A stretch of DNA of 64,000 nt from Micromonospora sp. MW-13 (GTDB taxonomy: Bacteria; Actinomycetota; Actinomycetes; Mycobacteriales; Micromonosporaceae), in assembly GCF_003434305.1 (NCBI RefSeq), contig NZ_QKKX01000044.1, positions 1 to 64,000 of the forward strand, read 5' to 3'. Positions within the stretch are counted from its first letter, which is position 1, and every line of letters begins with the position of its first letter. Shown here in pieces: positions 33,726 to 43,688 of this stretch. A model generated the notes under the pieces. That model had not been told where the DNA came from. It saw only the letters and a list, made by a program, of their open reading frames with translations, and did not search any database. The position numbers were made by a program, and so were the translations under genes.

Positions 33726-35021
33726 TCAGCCGGGCACCTTGGTACGGGCGGGCGCGTGGTCCACCTTGAGTGATGCGGTGGGAATGCCGGGTCCACGGCG
33801 GAACGAACGCGTGAGGCTGCCGATGACGGAGAACCGCCCCTGGCTCTTGTTGTAGACGTCGAGCGCGACCGCCAGCAGCAGGACCAGGCCCTTGATGATC
33901 TGGACGCGGTCGGTGCCCACGCCCAGCAGTTGCAGGCCGTTGTTGAGCACGGCCATGACCAGGCCGCCGACGATCGAGCCGCTGATGGTCCCGATGCCGC
34001 CGGAGACGGCCGCGCCACCGATGAACACCGCGGCGATCGCGTCCAGCTCCCAGCCGTTGCCGTCCTGCGGCCCGGAGGCCGCCGAACGGGCCACGAAGAT
34101 CATGCCGGCCAGGGCGGCCAGGACGGACATGTTCATCATGACGAAGAAGTTGACCCCCTTGAGCTTGACGCCGGACAGCTCGGCCGCCCGGGAGTTGCCA
34201 CCCACCGCGTAGATGTGCCGGCCGCCGGCCGTGTTGCGGGTGTAGAAGGAGTACGCCAGCACCAGGGCCACCAGGATGATGCCGGAGACCGGGAAGCTGG
34301 TGCCGACGCGCCCGCTGGCGAAGCGCAGCGAGGCGAAGACGATCACGCCGATCATCACGGCCAGCCGCAGGATCGAGATCCACATCGGGGCCGGGGCGGC
34401 GTCCATCTCCCGGCGCGTCTTGCGGGCCTGGAACTCCCGCCACACCACGGCCGCGCACGCGGCCAGGCCCAGCAGCAGCGTCAGGTTGTTGTAGCCGGTG
34501 TTCGGGCCGACCTCGGGCAGGAACCCGGAGCCGATCACCCGGAAGCCCTCGGGCACCGGGATGGTGTTCGCGTTGCCGATGAACTGGTTGCCACCCCGGA
34601 ACAGCAGCATGCCCGCCAGGGTGACGATGAACGCCGGCACCCCGATGTAGGCCACCCAGAAGCCCTGCCAGGCGCCGATCGCCGCGCCGATCACGAGGCC
34701 GAAGACGATGGCGAGGGGCCACGGCAGCGACCAGTCGGCCATCGCCTTGGCCACCAGGATGCCGGCGAACGCGGCGACCGAGCCGACCGACAGGTCGATG
34801 TGCCCGGCGACGATCACCATCAGCATGCCGATGGCCAGGATGAGGATGTACGAGTTCTGCTGGAACAGCGCGATCAAATTGTCCGATCGCAGGGTCAGGC
34901 CGTCGGTGAGGATCTGGAACAGGACGACGATCGCGACCAGTGTGAAGATCATCCCGAACTGGCGGGCATTGGAGGTGGTCCCTCCGAACAGGTTCTTCTG
35001 AAGGTCCTTGATACGGCTCAT
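33726..35021 (-). CDS. mmsB: Monosaccharide ABC transporter permease
   Basis: 431 residues with about ten predicted helices of the BPD_transp_2 family. The conserved region MVIVAGHIDLSVGSVAAFAG and the later AVGGNSRAAELSGV, FIGGAAVSGGIGT and NGLQLLGV motifs are typical of RbsC/XylH/MmsB. A roughly 90-residue central segment with charged residues (REFQARKTRREMD) separates two helix groups, as in MmsB. Its start overlaps the ATPase stop by 4 bp (35018-35021). Confidence 0.9.
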   Translation of the reverse strand: MSRIKDLQKNLFGGTTSNARQFGMIFTLVAIVVLFQILTDGLTLRSDNLIALFQQNSYILILAIGMLMVIVAGHIDLSVGSVAAFAGILVAKAMADWSLPWPLAIVFGLVIGAAIGAWQGFWVAYIGVPAFIVTLAGMLLFRGGNQFIGNANTIPVPEGFRVIGSGFLPEVGPNTGYNNLTLLLGLAACAAVVWREFQARKTRREMDAAPAPMWISILRLAVMIGVIVFASLRFASGRVGTSFPVSGIILVALVLAYSFYTRNTAGGRHIYAVGGNSRAAELSGVKLKGVNFFVMMNMSVLAALAGMIFVARSAASGPQDGNGWELDAIAAVFIGGAAVSGGIGTISGSIVGGLVMAVLNNGLQLLGVGTDRVQIIKGLVLLLAVALDVYNKSQGRFSVIGSLTRSFRRGPGIPTASLKVDHAPARTKVPG

Positions 35022-36565
35022 CGAATCTGCATCTTCTTCGTCGAGGTCATCTGCTTCATGAGGGTCTCCGGGTCCGCGTCGGCCCGGGCGATCTCGCCCG
35101 TGATGGCGCCTTCGAACACGGTGTAGATGCGGTCGCAGAGCCCGATCAGCTCAGGCAGTTCGGAGGAGATGACGACGACGCCCTTCCCCTGGTCGGCGAG
35201 CCGCTGGATGATGCCGTAGATCTCGTACTTGGCGCCCACGTCGATGCCGCGGGTCGGTTCGTCGAGAATCAGCAGGTCCGGGTCCGTGAACATCCACTTC
35301 GCCAGGACGACCTTCTGCTGGTTGCCGCCGGAGAGCTTGGAGACGCCCTCGTCGACCGTCGGCGCCTTGGTCCGCAGCTCCCTGCGGTACGCCTCGGCGG
35401 CCTGGTACTGCTCGACCTCGTCGAGCACGCCGTGGTGCGAGATCTTGGACAGCTTGGCGGCCACCGTCGACGTCTTGATGTCGTCGAGCAGGTTCAGCCC
35501 GATCGCCTTGCGGTCCTCGCTGACGTACGCGAGCCCGTGGGCGATCGCGTCCGCCACCGACTTGAGCGCGATCTCCCTGCCGTCCTTGATGATCGTGCCC
35601 GACTCGTACACCCCGTAGGAGCGGCCGAAGACGCTCATGGCCAGCTCGGTGCGGCCCGCGCCCATCAGCCCGGCGAAGCCGACGATCTCGCCGCGCCGGA
35701 CGACGAAGCTCTCGTTCTTGCAGACCTGACGCTCGGCGGAGATGGGATGCCGCACGGTCCAGCCGCGGACCTCGAAGAAGACCTCGCCGATCTTCGGGGT
35801 GTGGTCCGGGAAGCGGCTGCCCAGCTCGCGGCCGACCATGCCGCGCACGATCCGGTCCTCGTCGACGCCGTCGGCCCTGACGTTCAGGGTCTCGACCGTC
35901 CGGCCGTCGCGCAGGATGGTGATCTGGTCGGCGATCGCCTCGATCTCGTTCAGCTTGTGCGAGATCATGATCGAGGTGACGCCCCGGGCACGGAAGCCGC
36001 GCAGCAGGTCCAGCAGGTGCCGGGAGTCGGCCTCGTTCAGCGCGGCGGTCGGCTCGTCCAGGATGAGCAGCTTCACGTCCTTGGCGAACGCCTTGGCGAT
36101 CTCCACGAGCTGCTGCTTGCCGACCCCGATGTCCTTGATCAGGGTGTCCGGGTTCTCCGTCAGGCCGACCCGGGCCATCAGGTCCAGCGCCATCCGGTTC
36201 GCGGACTTCCAGTCGATCGCGCCCCGCCGGCGCGGCTCGTTGCCGAGAAAGATGTTCTCGGTGATCGACATGTCCGGGATGAGCGCGAGCTCCTGGTGGA
36301 TGATCACGATGCCCGCGCTCTCGCTCGCGCGGATGTCGGAGAAGCGGGTCTCCGCGCCCTGGTAGACGATCTGGCCGTCGTAGGTGCCGTACGGATAGAC
36401 CCCGCTGAGCACCTTCATCAGGGTGGACTTTCCCGCACCGTTCTCGCCGCAGATGGCGTGGATCTCGCCGGCGCGCACCACCAGATTGACGTCGGCGAGG
36501 GCCTTGACCCCGGGGAACTCCTTGGTGATGGAGCGCATCTCCAGGAGGATGGGCACGTCGCTCAT
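35018..36565 (-). CDS. mmsA: Monosaccharide ABC transporter ATPase with two ATP-binding domains
   Basis: 515 residues carrying two ABC domains, as in RbsA/XylG/MmsA. The first has Walker A GENGAGKST, Walker B LLILDEPTAALNE and the signature-region variant GVGKQQLVEIA. The second lacks a normal Walker A (GLMGAGRTEL) but has LSGGNQQKV and LLILDEPTRGID. This asymmetry is usual for the family. The ATG at 36565 was chosen because family members start with a short ILLEMRSITKEFPG. It is the first gene of the importer operon, and a candidate promoter lies about 80 bp upstream. Confidence 0.9.
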   Translation of the reverse strand: MSDVPILLEMRSITKEFPGVKALADVNLVVRAGEIHAICGENGAGKSTLMKVLSGVYPYGTYDGQIVYQGAETRFSDIRASESAGIVIIHQELALIPDMSITENIFLGNEPRRRGAIDWKSANRMALDLMARVGLTENPDTLIKDIGVGKQQLVEIAKAFAKDVKLLILDEPTAALNEADSRHLLDLLRGFRARGVTSIMISHKLNEIEAIADQITILRDGRTVETLNVRADGVDEDRIVRGMVGRELGSRFPDHTPKIGEVFFEVRGWTVRHPISAERQVCKNESFVVRRGEIVGFAGLMGAGRTELAMSVFGRSYGVYESGTIIKDGREIALKSVADAIAHGLAYVSEDRKAIGLNLLDDIKTSTVAAKLSKISHHGVLDEVEQYQAAEAYRRELRTKAPTVDEGVSKLSGGNQQKVVLAKWMFTDPDLLILDEPTRGIDVGAKYEIYGIIQRLADQGKGVVVISSELPELIGLCDRIYTVFEGAITGEIARADADPETLMKQMTSTKKMQIR

Positions 36566-36641
36566 CGTTCGCACCACCTCGCCAACGTCATGGGTGCCTC
36601 CGGAAGGGGAATGACCTTCACTCGGTTTTGTTGTTGGGGGC

Positions 36642-36670
36642 AACGTATTCCTGCGGAGCACCATCCGCAA
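36642..36670 (-). promoter_or_regulatory. Candidate promoter of the sugar-importer operon
   Basis: On the minus strand, TTGCGG (36665-36670) and TACGTT (36642-36647) are separated by 17 bp, as in a sigma-70-type promoter. A short GTTG/CAAC inverted repeat follows at once downstream, a possible repressor contact. It is read by eye and not validated. Confidence 0.4.
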
Positions 36671-37002
36671 GGCTCGACGAGCCCGTCGATGTAACAATCC
36701 GGTAATGCGGGGGCGGTTCGGCGCCACCCCCGCCAGCCGTCACGCCGACCCCGCCCGACCGACGCACCCACCACCGGGTGGACACCGTGGTAGTTGCACG
36801 GCAAGGTATGGACAGTTAGCTATGCGTGTGGAACAGTTGACGCGCTGCTGTCAGATCAGCACCGAGCGTTCCGAACGCCCGGCCGTGCCACCCAGTCACC
36901 CCACCCCGCGCCGGGTGTCCCCCGGCCCCTCCGAGCAGGGGCCGCGCCGGGGACTCGCCACCGGGCGGAACGAACCCGTACGCCACGGCCAGGAGCGTGC
37001 CC

Positions 37003-37554
37003 GTGAAACCCGTGATCCACGAACTGGTGGAAGATGAGTTCACCCCCCGGGAGGTGCCCGAGTTCGGCCTGGACGAGGACGACTACGCACGGGCGCTGGA
37101 CAACCTGGTGCAGGCCAACGTCGATGTCATCCCGCACACCGCCGACGGCCGGGTGCTGCTCGGCTACCGGGAGGACCTGCCGCTGCGCAACATGTTCTGG
37201 GTCTTCGGCGGCCGGATGAAGGTGGGCGAGACGCTCGCCGACAGCGCGGTTCGGGCGTTGCGGCGGGAACTCCAGCTCGACGCCGATCGGTCCCGGCTGG
37301 TCCTGAACCACACCTACAACGTCAGGTGGGGCGCCAGGAGCGTCGCCCCCGAGGAGCACGGCTTCCAGACCATGCTGACCCTGATGACGTACGAGTGCAC
37401 CGACGACGAGGCCCGCTCGCTGACCCCCGCCGACCGGACCCACGGCTGGGTCCGCTGGCACTCCCGGGCGGACCTGCGGCAGCTGGAGGAGTCCGGGTCC
37501 GACCTGCTGCACCCGTTCCTTCCCGTCGTGCTGCGCAACGCGCACCTGCTCTGA
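37003..37554 (+). CDS. Nudix hydrolase, GDP-mannose mannosyl hydrolase-like
   Basis: 183 residues. The Nudix box is non-standard: GGRMKVGETLADSAVRALRREL keeps Gly, the first Glu, Arg and the last Glu but lacks the RE...EE pairs. A similar altered box is known in GDP-mannose mannosyl hydrolases (WcaH/GDPMH), which hydrolyse GDP-mannose or GDP-glucose by attack on the sugar carbon. The context supports this: a sugar C-methyltransferase and GDP-mannose 4,6-dehydratase follow. The second of two in-frame GTG codons was chosen because AGGAG lies 7 bp before it. A different NDP-sugar substrate is possible. Confidence 0.72.
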   Translation: MKPVIHELVEDEFTPREVPEFGLDEDDYARALDNLVQANVDVIPHTADGRVLLGYREDLPLRNMFWVFGGRMKVGETLADSAVRALRRELQLDADRSRLVLNHTYNVRWGARSVAPEEHGFQTMLTLMTYECTDDEARSLTPADRTHGWVRWHSRADLRQLEESGSDLLHPFLPVVLRNAHLL

Positions 37555-37678
37555 CGCCGGGCCCGGCGGCGACCGGCCCGGGCGGCCGGCGACCGGTCGA
37601 CCGCCGCAGGGCGTCGTCCTCCCCGGGGTGGCCGCCCCGACGCCCGGCACCCGACGAACCAGGCCGTTGGAGGCCCCT

Positions 37679-38896
37679 GTGATCTGCCGATCCTGTCACG
37701 CCACCGGGCTCACCGAAGTCCTCGACCTCGGCGACCAGTACCTCAGCGACTTCCGGGACGACGACTCCCGGCCGCCCCGGTGGCCGCTGGTGCTCGTGCT
37801 GTGCGAGCAGTGCGGGCTGGCCCAACTCCGCGACACCACCCCCCGCGAACTGATGTACCACGACCGCTACGGCTTCCGGTCCGGCACCAACGAGGCGATC
37901 CGCGAGGACCTGCGGACCGTGGTGGACCACGCGCTGGACAGCCGGCCGCACGCGCGGCGGTGGCTGGACATCGCCTGCAACGACGGCACGCTGCTGTCGT
38001 TCGTGCCCGAGCGGGTGCACCGGGTCGGCGTGGACCCGGTGCGCACCTTCGCCCGGGAGTCGGGCCGGCACGCCGACCGGGTCGTGACGGACTTCTTCGA
38101 CTCCCGGCACTTCCGCGCCGCGCCCGCCGGGGAGTACGAGAGGTTCGACGTCGTCACCAGCGTCTCCATGTTCTACGACCTGGACGATCCGAACCACTTC
38201 GTGGCCGACGTCGCCAGGGTCCTCGCCGACGACGGGATCTGGCTGATCCAGCAGAACTACGCCCTGACCATGGTCACGCTCGGCGCGGTCGACAACGTGT
38301 GCCACGAGCACCTCACCTACTGGTCGCTGACGGCGCTGGAGAGCCTGCTGCACCGGCACGGCCTGGAGGTCAACGACGTACGGCTGTCCACCGTGAACGG
38401 CGGGTCGTTCCGCACCCTGGTCTCCCGCCGGGGCAGCCGGCCGGTCGAGGAGTCCGTGGCGCGACAGCGACGCCGCGAGGAGGAGTTCGCGCTGCACCGG
38501 CCCGAGGTCTGGCTCGGGTTCGCGGCGCGGGCGAGGAAGGCGTTCGAGAACCTGCGTCGGCTGGTCGACGAGATCAACGCCGCCGGGCAGCGCTGCTACA
38601 TCTACGGCGCCAGCACCCGGGGCGGCACCATCTGGCAGGCCGCCGGCCTGGACGTGACGGACCTGCCCTTCGCCGTGGAACGCCAGGCCGCCAAGATCGG
38701 CCGCAGGATCGCCTCCATCGGCGTCCCGATCATCTCCGAGGAACAGGCGCGGTCGGACCATCCGGAGTACATGCTGGTGGCGCCGTGGTTCTTCCGGGAG
38801 GTGTTCGTCGAGCGCGAACGCGCGTACCTGGAAAAGGGTGGGAAGCTGATATTCCCGTTGCCGGACCTGGAGATCGTGGGTCAGGACGGGACCTAG
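37679..38896 (+). CDS. Sugar-nucleotide C-methyltransferase (zinc-finger type)
   Basis: 405 residues in three parts. A zinc-binding N-terminal domain has Cys pairs (CRSCHATG, then LCEQCGLAQL). A Rossmann methyltransferase follows with SAM motif RWLDIACNDGTLLSF and SVSMFYDLDDPNHF. The C-terminal domain is marked by YIYGASTRGGTIWQ. This is the family of TylCIII, NovU and relatives, which add a methyl group to C-3 or C-5 of a 4-keto-6-deoxy NDP-sugar. The GTG start follows GGAGG by 5 bp. It sits between a GDPMH-like Nudix gene and Gmd, so the acceptor is probably GDP-4-keto-6-deoxymannose. Confidence 0.85.
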   Translation: MICRSCHATGLTEVLDLGDQYLSDFRDDDSRPPRWPLVLVLCEQCGLAQLRDTTPRELMYHDRYGFRSGTNEAIREDLRTVVDHALDSRPHARRWLDIACNDGTLLSFVPERVHRVGVDPVRTFARESGRHADRVVTDFFDSRHFRAAPAGEYERFDVVTSVSMFYDLDDPNHFVADVARVLADDGIWLIQQNYALTMVTLGAVDNVCHEHLTYWSLTALESLLHRHGLEVNDVRLSTVNGGSFRTLVSRRGSRPVEESVARQRRREEEFALHRPEVWLGFAARARKAFENLRRLVDEINAAGQRCYIYGASTRGGTIWQAAGLDVTDLPFAVERQAAKIGRRIASIGVPIISEEQARSDHPEYMLVAPWFFREVFVERERAYLEKGGKLIFPLPDLEIVGQDGT

Positions 38897-38926
38897 GCGG
38901 CCCGCTGGGGCCAACGAGGAGTTCAC

Positions 38927-39964
<1,038 letters not shown>

Positions 39965-40025
39965 CGCACCACGGAACCGTACGCCGGATCAGCGGGCGCC
40001 GCGCCCAACGCCCGGCAATCGGATC

Positions 40026-40055
40026 TTGACCGGCTGAAACCGCAGGTCATACGCT
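40026..40055 (+). promoter_or_regulatory. Candidate promoter of the M14 peptidase gene
   Basis: TTGACC (40026-40031) and TACGCT (40050-40055) have an 18-bp spacer and end 46 bp before the ATG. The match to sigma-70 consensus is good at -35 and fair at -10. Confidence 0.45.
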
Positions 40056-40100
40056 CCGGGCGGCCTCGATACATTTCCCGGGAAGGGAAGCGGGACAAAC

Positions 40101-42929
40101 ATGCGACCTGCTCAGCGTCGATCCAGAATGGTTCCCCCGAAACGACTCGCCAGCGCCGCCGCCATCGTAGTGCTGGCCGCGACGACGCCGCTGCTGTACG
40201 GCCCCTCGGCGGGCGCCGCCCCCCGGGTGCCCGCGTGCAGCACCGACCCGAACGCCCGGCTGGCCTCGGTGCCGAGCCCGGAGAGCTTCCTCGGCTTCCC
40301 GCTCGGCACCGGCCAGGAGCGGATGGTCACCAACGACGAGGTCCGCGGCTACCTCGACGCCGTGGACACCGCCTCGAACCGGGTGGTCACCGGCAGCATG
40401 GGCACCAGCGTCCTCGGCCAGCCGCTGCCGTACGCGATCGTGTCCAACGAACGCAACGTGCGGCAGGGCGTGCTGAAGGACATCGCCGAGGACGTCCGCT
40501 CGCTGCGCGATCCCCGCCTGGTGACGCAGAAACTGGCCGGCCGGATCGCCGAGGCGACCCCGGCGATCGTCTGGGTCACCGCCAACGTCCACGGTGGGGA
40601 GAAGAGCGGCACCGACGCCGCCCTGAAGACCCTGTACGAGCTGGCGGCCGGGCTGTCCTGCGAGGTCGCGCAGCGCAACGACAACCTCGTCACGATCGTC
40701 GTGCCGACCCAGAACCCGGACGGCCGCGACGCCAGCCGGCGGCAGAACGAGTACGGGTTCGACATGAACCGGGACTGGTTCGCCCGCACCCAGCAGGAGA
40801 CCGACGGCAAGGTCGAGCTGATGCGGCAGTACCCGCCGCAGGTCTTCGTCGACGCGCACGAGATGGGCGGCCGGCAGTACTTCTTCCCGCCCAACGCCGA
40901 CCCGATCCACCACGAGATCTCGGGCCAGGTGGTCGACTGGGTCAACCGGATCGGCGAGGCCAACAAGGCCGGATTCGGGTTCAACGGCGCCTGCGGCGGT
41001 GCCGTCACCACCGAGTGCTACTTCAACTACTCCACGTACGACATGTTCTTCATGGGGTACGGCGACACGGTGCCGGCCACCGGCTTCGGCGCCGCCGGCA
41101 TGACCTTCGAGAAGGGCAGCTCCTCGGCGGTCGCCGACCGGGTCCAGCAGCAGTTCCACACCCAGTGGGCGACCCTCGGCTGGGCGGCGGCGAACAAGCG
41201 GGAGGTGCTGACCGGCTACTACAAGATCTGGAAGGACGCGCTCGCCGAGGGCCGGGCCGGCACGCTGGAGCCCAACGAGGTGGTCCAGCCGACCAACACC
41301 GTGCAGTTCCCGGTGCCCGACATCACCGTGCGCTCGTACTTCCTGCTGCCCGACCGGCAGCTCGCCGACGCCCGCCGGCTGGTCGAACGGCTGCGCCGGA
41401 TGGACGTCGAGGTGTACGAGGTCAGCAAGGCCCTCAAGCTGCCCACCGCCCGGGTCTTCGGCGGGCGCGCCGCGACCGACCTGACCGTGCCCGAGGGCGC
41501 CTACTGGATCCCGATGAACCAGCCGCAGAAGCACTGGATCCAGGCGATCCTGGGCGAGGACCCGTACACGCCGTTCCCGTACTTCTACGACGTGTCCTCG
41601 TGGAGCAACCCGCTGCTGATGGGGCTGCACACCGTCTGGACCGGGGCCGACGTGCGGCCCAACGCGCGACTGGTCGACAAGATCGAGAACACCGGCGGCG
41701 GCAAGACCTCGGCCGCGCCGGCGCTGAGGGGCTCCTACAGCTACGAGCTGGACTCCGCCGCGGCGGCCGAGTTCACCTTCACCCTGCTGGGCCAGGGCGT
41801 CCAACTCGTCCGCGACCTGGACACCGGCGCGGTCGGGCTGCCGGCCGCCGGCCTCACCCCCGAGCGGAACAAGCTGGCCAAGCAGCTCGGGGTGACGCTC
41901 ACCCCGTACACCACGCCGGCCGCCGGGTCCCCGATCAGCCGGCCCGACGTGGGGCTGTTCCAGGGCACCGGCATCTCCACCACCTCCGGCTCGCACGGCG
42001 AGGCCCGGTACGTGCTCGGCAAGCGGTGGGGGCTCGATCTCACGCCGGTGACCACGGCCGACATCAACGACAACACGCCGGCCTTCACCGGGCGCACCGT
42101 GCTGCTCGTGCCGGACGGCAGCAGCGCCACCGGCGGGCTCACCGCCGCCGGACAGGCCAACCTGCGCAACTGGATCGCCCAGGGCCACACCTACCTCGGG
42201 CTGCGCAACGAGGGCACCCGGATGGCCCGCGCCGCCGGCCTCACCTCCAGCACCGAGAAGCCGAAGCCCAGCGGGTACACGGTGATCGGCTCGCACCTGC
42301 GGGTCGACGTGGACGGCGACAGCCCGGTCGCGCTGGGCCGCCCGGCCGAGGACTTCGAGTTCAACAACAACGACCCGATTCTCGACCCGAGCACCACCGG
42401 CACGAACGTGCTCAGCTACCCGACCGGCGACACCTTCTGGTCCAACGGCTACACCGTGCAGGGTGCCGCGCTGAAGGGGACGGTCGCGCTGGTGGACGAG
42501 CCGACCGGCGCCGGCCGGGCCGTGCTGTTCGCGTTCAACCCGCTGTTCCGGGCGTACAACGAGAGCGGCCTGCACCTGGTGGCCAACGCGCTGCTCTACC
42601 CGGCCGGCGACCGGGCGGAGCGCGCCGCGCCGCGCCGGGCCGGCGCCGTCGACCCGGCCCGCGCCGCCGCGGCGGCCGTGCCGGTGGCGGAGAACCTCGG
42701 CGGCGAGTGGCGGCCGTTCACCATCGAGGTCGCCGCCGGTGACCTCGCCCGCGCCGAGGCGGTCGTCGACCGGTTCACCGACACCGCCCGGCCATCCGTC
42801 GCGGGCGGCTCGGCCTACCTGGTGATCCCGAACCCCGACGGACTCCAGGTCGACGAGCACCCGTTCCTGGGCGACCTGGTGCGCACCCTGCGGGACGCGC
42901 AAATTCCGCTGCGATCCGTGGTGGGCTGA
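40101..42929 (+). CDS. Secreted M14-family zinc carboxypeptidase
   Basis: 942 residues. A signal peptide (ASAAAIVVLAATTPLLY, AGAAP end) is followed by an M14 domain with the zinc ligands in ANVHGGEKSGT (HxxE) and VDAHEMGG (His) and a likely catalytic Glu in AGMTFEKGSS. The ~500-residue C-terminal part is composite, with stretches such as VTIVVPTQNPDG, ITVRSYFLLPDRQ and NLRNWIAQGHTYLG that suggest a glutamine-amidotransferase-like fold and beta domains, as seen in long actinobacterial M14 proteins. It should remove C-terminal residues from extracellular peptides. It has its own promoter and ends at a strong terminator. An ATG at 40128 is an alternative start. Confidence 0.85.
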   Translation: MRPAQRRSRMVPPKRLASAAAIVVLAATTPLLYGPSAGAAPRVPACSTDPNARLASVPSPESFLGFPLGTGQERMVTNDEVRGYLDAVDTASNRVVTGSMGTSVLGQPLPYAIVSNERNVRQGVLKDIAEDVRSLRDPRLVTQKLAGRIAEATPAIVWVTANVHGGEKSGTDAALKTLYELAAGLSCEVAQRNDNLVTIVVPTQNPDGRDASRRQNEYGFDMNRDWFARTQQETDGKVELMRQYPPQVFVDAHEMGGRQYFFPPNADPIHHEISGQVVDWVNRIGEANKAGFGFNGACGGAVTTECYFNYSTYDMFFMGYGDTVPATGFGAAGMTFEKGSSSAVADRVQQQFHTQWATLGWAAANKREVLTGYYKIWKDALAEGRAGTLEPNEVVQPTNTVQFPVPDITVRSYFLLPDRQLADARRLVERLRRMDVEVYEVSKALKLPTARVFGGRAATDLTVPEGAYWIPMNQPQKHWIQAILGEDPYTPFPYFYDVSSWSNPLLMGLHTVWTGADVRPNARLVDKIENTGGGKTSAAPALRGSYSYELDSAAAAEFTFTLLGQGVQLVRDLDTGAVGLPAAGLTPERNKLAKQLGVTLTPYTTPAAGSPISRPDVGLFQGTGISTTSGSHGEARYVLGKRWGLDLTPVTTADINDNTPAFTGRTVLLVPDGSSATGGLTAAGQANLRNWIAQGHTYLGLRNEGTRMARAAGLTSSTEKPKPSGYTVIGSHLRVDVDGDSPVALGRPAEDFEFNNNDPILDPSTTGTNVLSYPTGDTFWSNGYTVQGAALKGTVALVDEPTGAGRAVLFAFNPLFRAYNESGLHLVANALLYPAGDRAERAAPRRAGAVDPARAAAAAVPVAENLGGEWRPFTIEVAAGDLARAEAVVDRFTDTARPSVAGGSAYLVIPNPDGLQVDEHPFLGDLVRTLRDAQIPLRSVVG

Positions 42930-43026
42930 CCCGGTCCGCCGAAGGTCGTGCCGGCCGGGCCAGCAGGGCCCGGCCGGCACCGCCGGGATGCAGCCGGGTT
43001 CTGGTCCCCGCCGGGGCGACGCCCTT

Positions 43027-43066
43027 GCGGCCGGTGTCCCGCCCCCACGGGCGGGACACCGGCCGC
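43027..43066. terminator. Very strong bidirectional terminator
   Basis: A perfect 18-bp GC-rich stem (43027-43044 with 43049-43066) with a 4-nt loop lies between the convergent M14 peptidase and SapA-like genes. Confidence 0.85.
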
Positions 43067-43073
43067 CCCCCGA

Positions 43074-43553
43074 TCAGCCGCAGAACTCGGGAAAGCTCTC
43101 GTAGCCGATCCAGTACGGGTCGAACCCGCCGCTGGGGTAGTAGTAGACGTACCCGCCCCACTGGATGCACTTGTCCGCCGCGTTCACGTAGACCGGGCCC
43201 GCGTAGTAGCTGTAGTTGCCCCGGTCGACGACCCAGCTACCGCCCTGCACCTTCACGCGGGCGTCCACCGGGGTCTTCACGCCCAGGTGGTTCTGCTTGA
43301 GCGTGACGACGCAGTTCTTGCCCGTGCTGCGGTTGTAGAGCACATAGATGTAGTAGTCGCCGTCCTGCGGGTTGACGTCGAGGACGTAGTACCCCGCCCC
43401 GCAGAGCCCGGACGCGGAGTACGGGTTCTTGTCCGCCGCGTGGGCCGCGGTCGGACCGGTCAACAGGGCGGCCAGACCCACGGCGAACGCCACCACGACT
43501 GCGGCGAACCGCCGGCCCAGCACGTCGGCGAGCCTCTTCTGGCGAATGGACAC
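43074..43553 (-). CDS. Secreted SapA-like spore-associated protein
   Basis: 159 residues with a signal peptide (FAAVVVAFAVGLAALLTGPTAAHA). The mature part has the SapA pattern known from Streptomyces spores: an N-terminal NPY...G.CG.GY, then VLYNRSTGKNCVVTLK, SYYAGPVYV and CIQWGG, ending near FCG. It is rich in Tyr and has four Cys, probably two disulfides. Its role in spores or aerial hyphae is not established even in the family. It is a single gene with a candidate operator just upstream. Confidence 0.75.
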   Translation of the reverse strand: MSIRQKRLADVLGRRFAAVVVAFAVGLAALLTGPTAAHAADKNPYSASGLCGAGYYVLDVNPQDGDYYIYVLYNRSTGKNCVVTLKQNHLGVKTPVDARVKVQGGSWVVDRGNYSYYAGPVYVNAADKCIQWGGYVYYYPSGGFDPYWIGYESFPEFCG

Positions 43554-43621
43554 GTTGTTCTCCTTCCGGACGCCGCACCGGAACGCGGCGCCCTGTCGGA
43601 CTCGTTCGTACCGGCGCGGTT

Positions 43622-43659
43622 GATTGATCGCGTCCCCGATCGGGCCGCGCCGATCAATC
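43622..43659. promoter_or_regulatory. Inverted repeat upstream of the SapA-like gene
   Basis: Perfect 9-bp arms GATTGATCG (43622-43630) and CGATCAATC (43651-43659) with a 20-bp spacer lie between the stop of the upstream HTH gene and the SapA-like start. It may be an operator or the terminator of the HTH gene. Confidence 0.45.
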
Positions 43660-43688
43660 CCGCCCGGACGGCCCGCCGGGAACCGCCG

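Noticed and set aside
40047..42980. 977-aa minus-strand open frame opposite the M14 peptidase
   Set aside because: Rich in Val, His, Gly, Arg and Gln with no motif; the plus strand has a signal peptide and zinc ligands.
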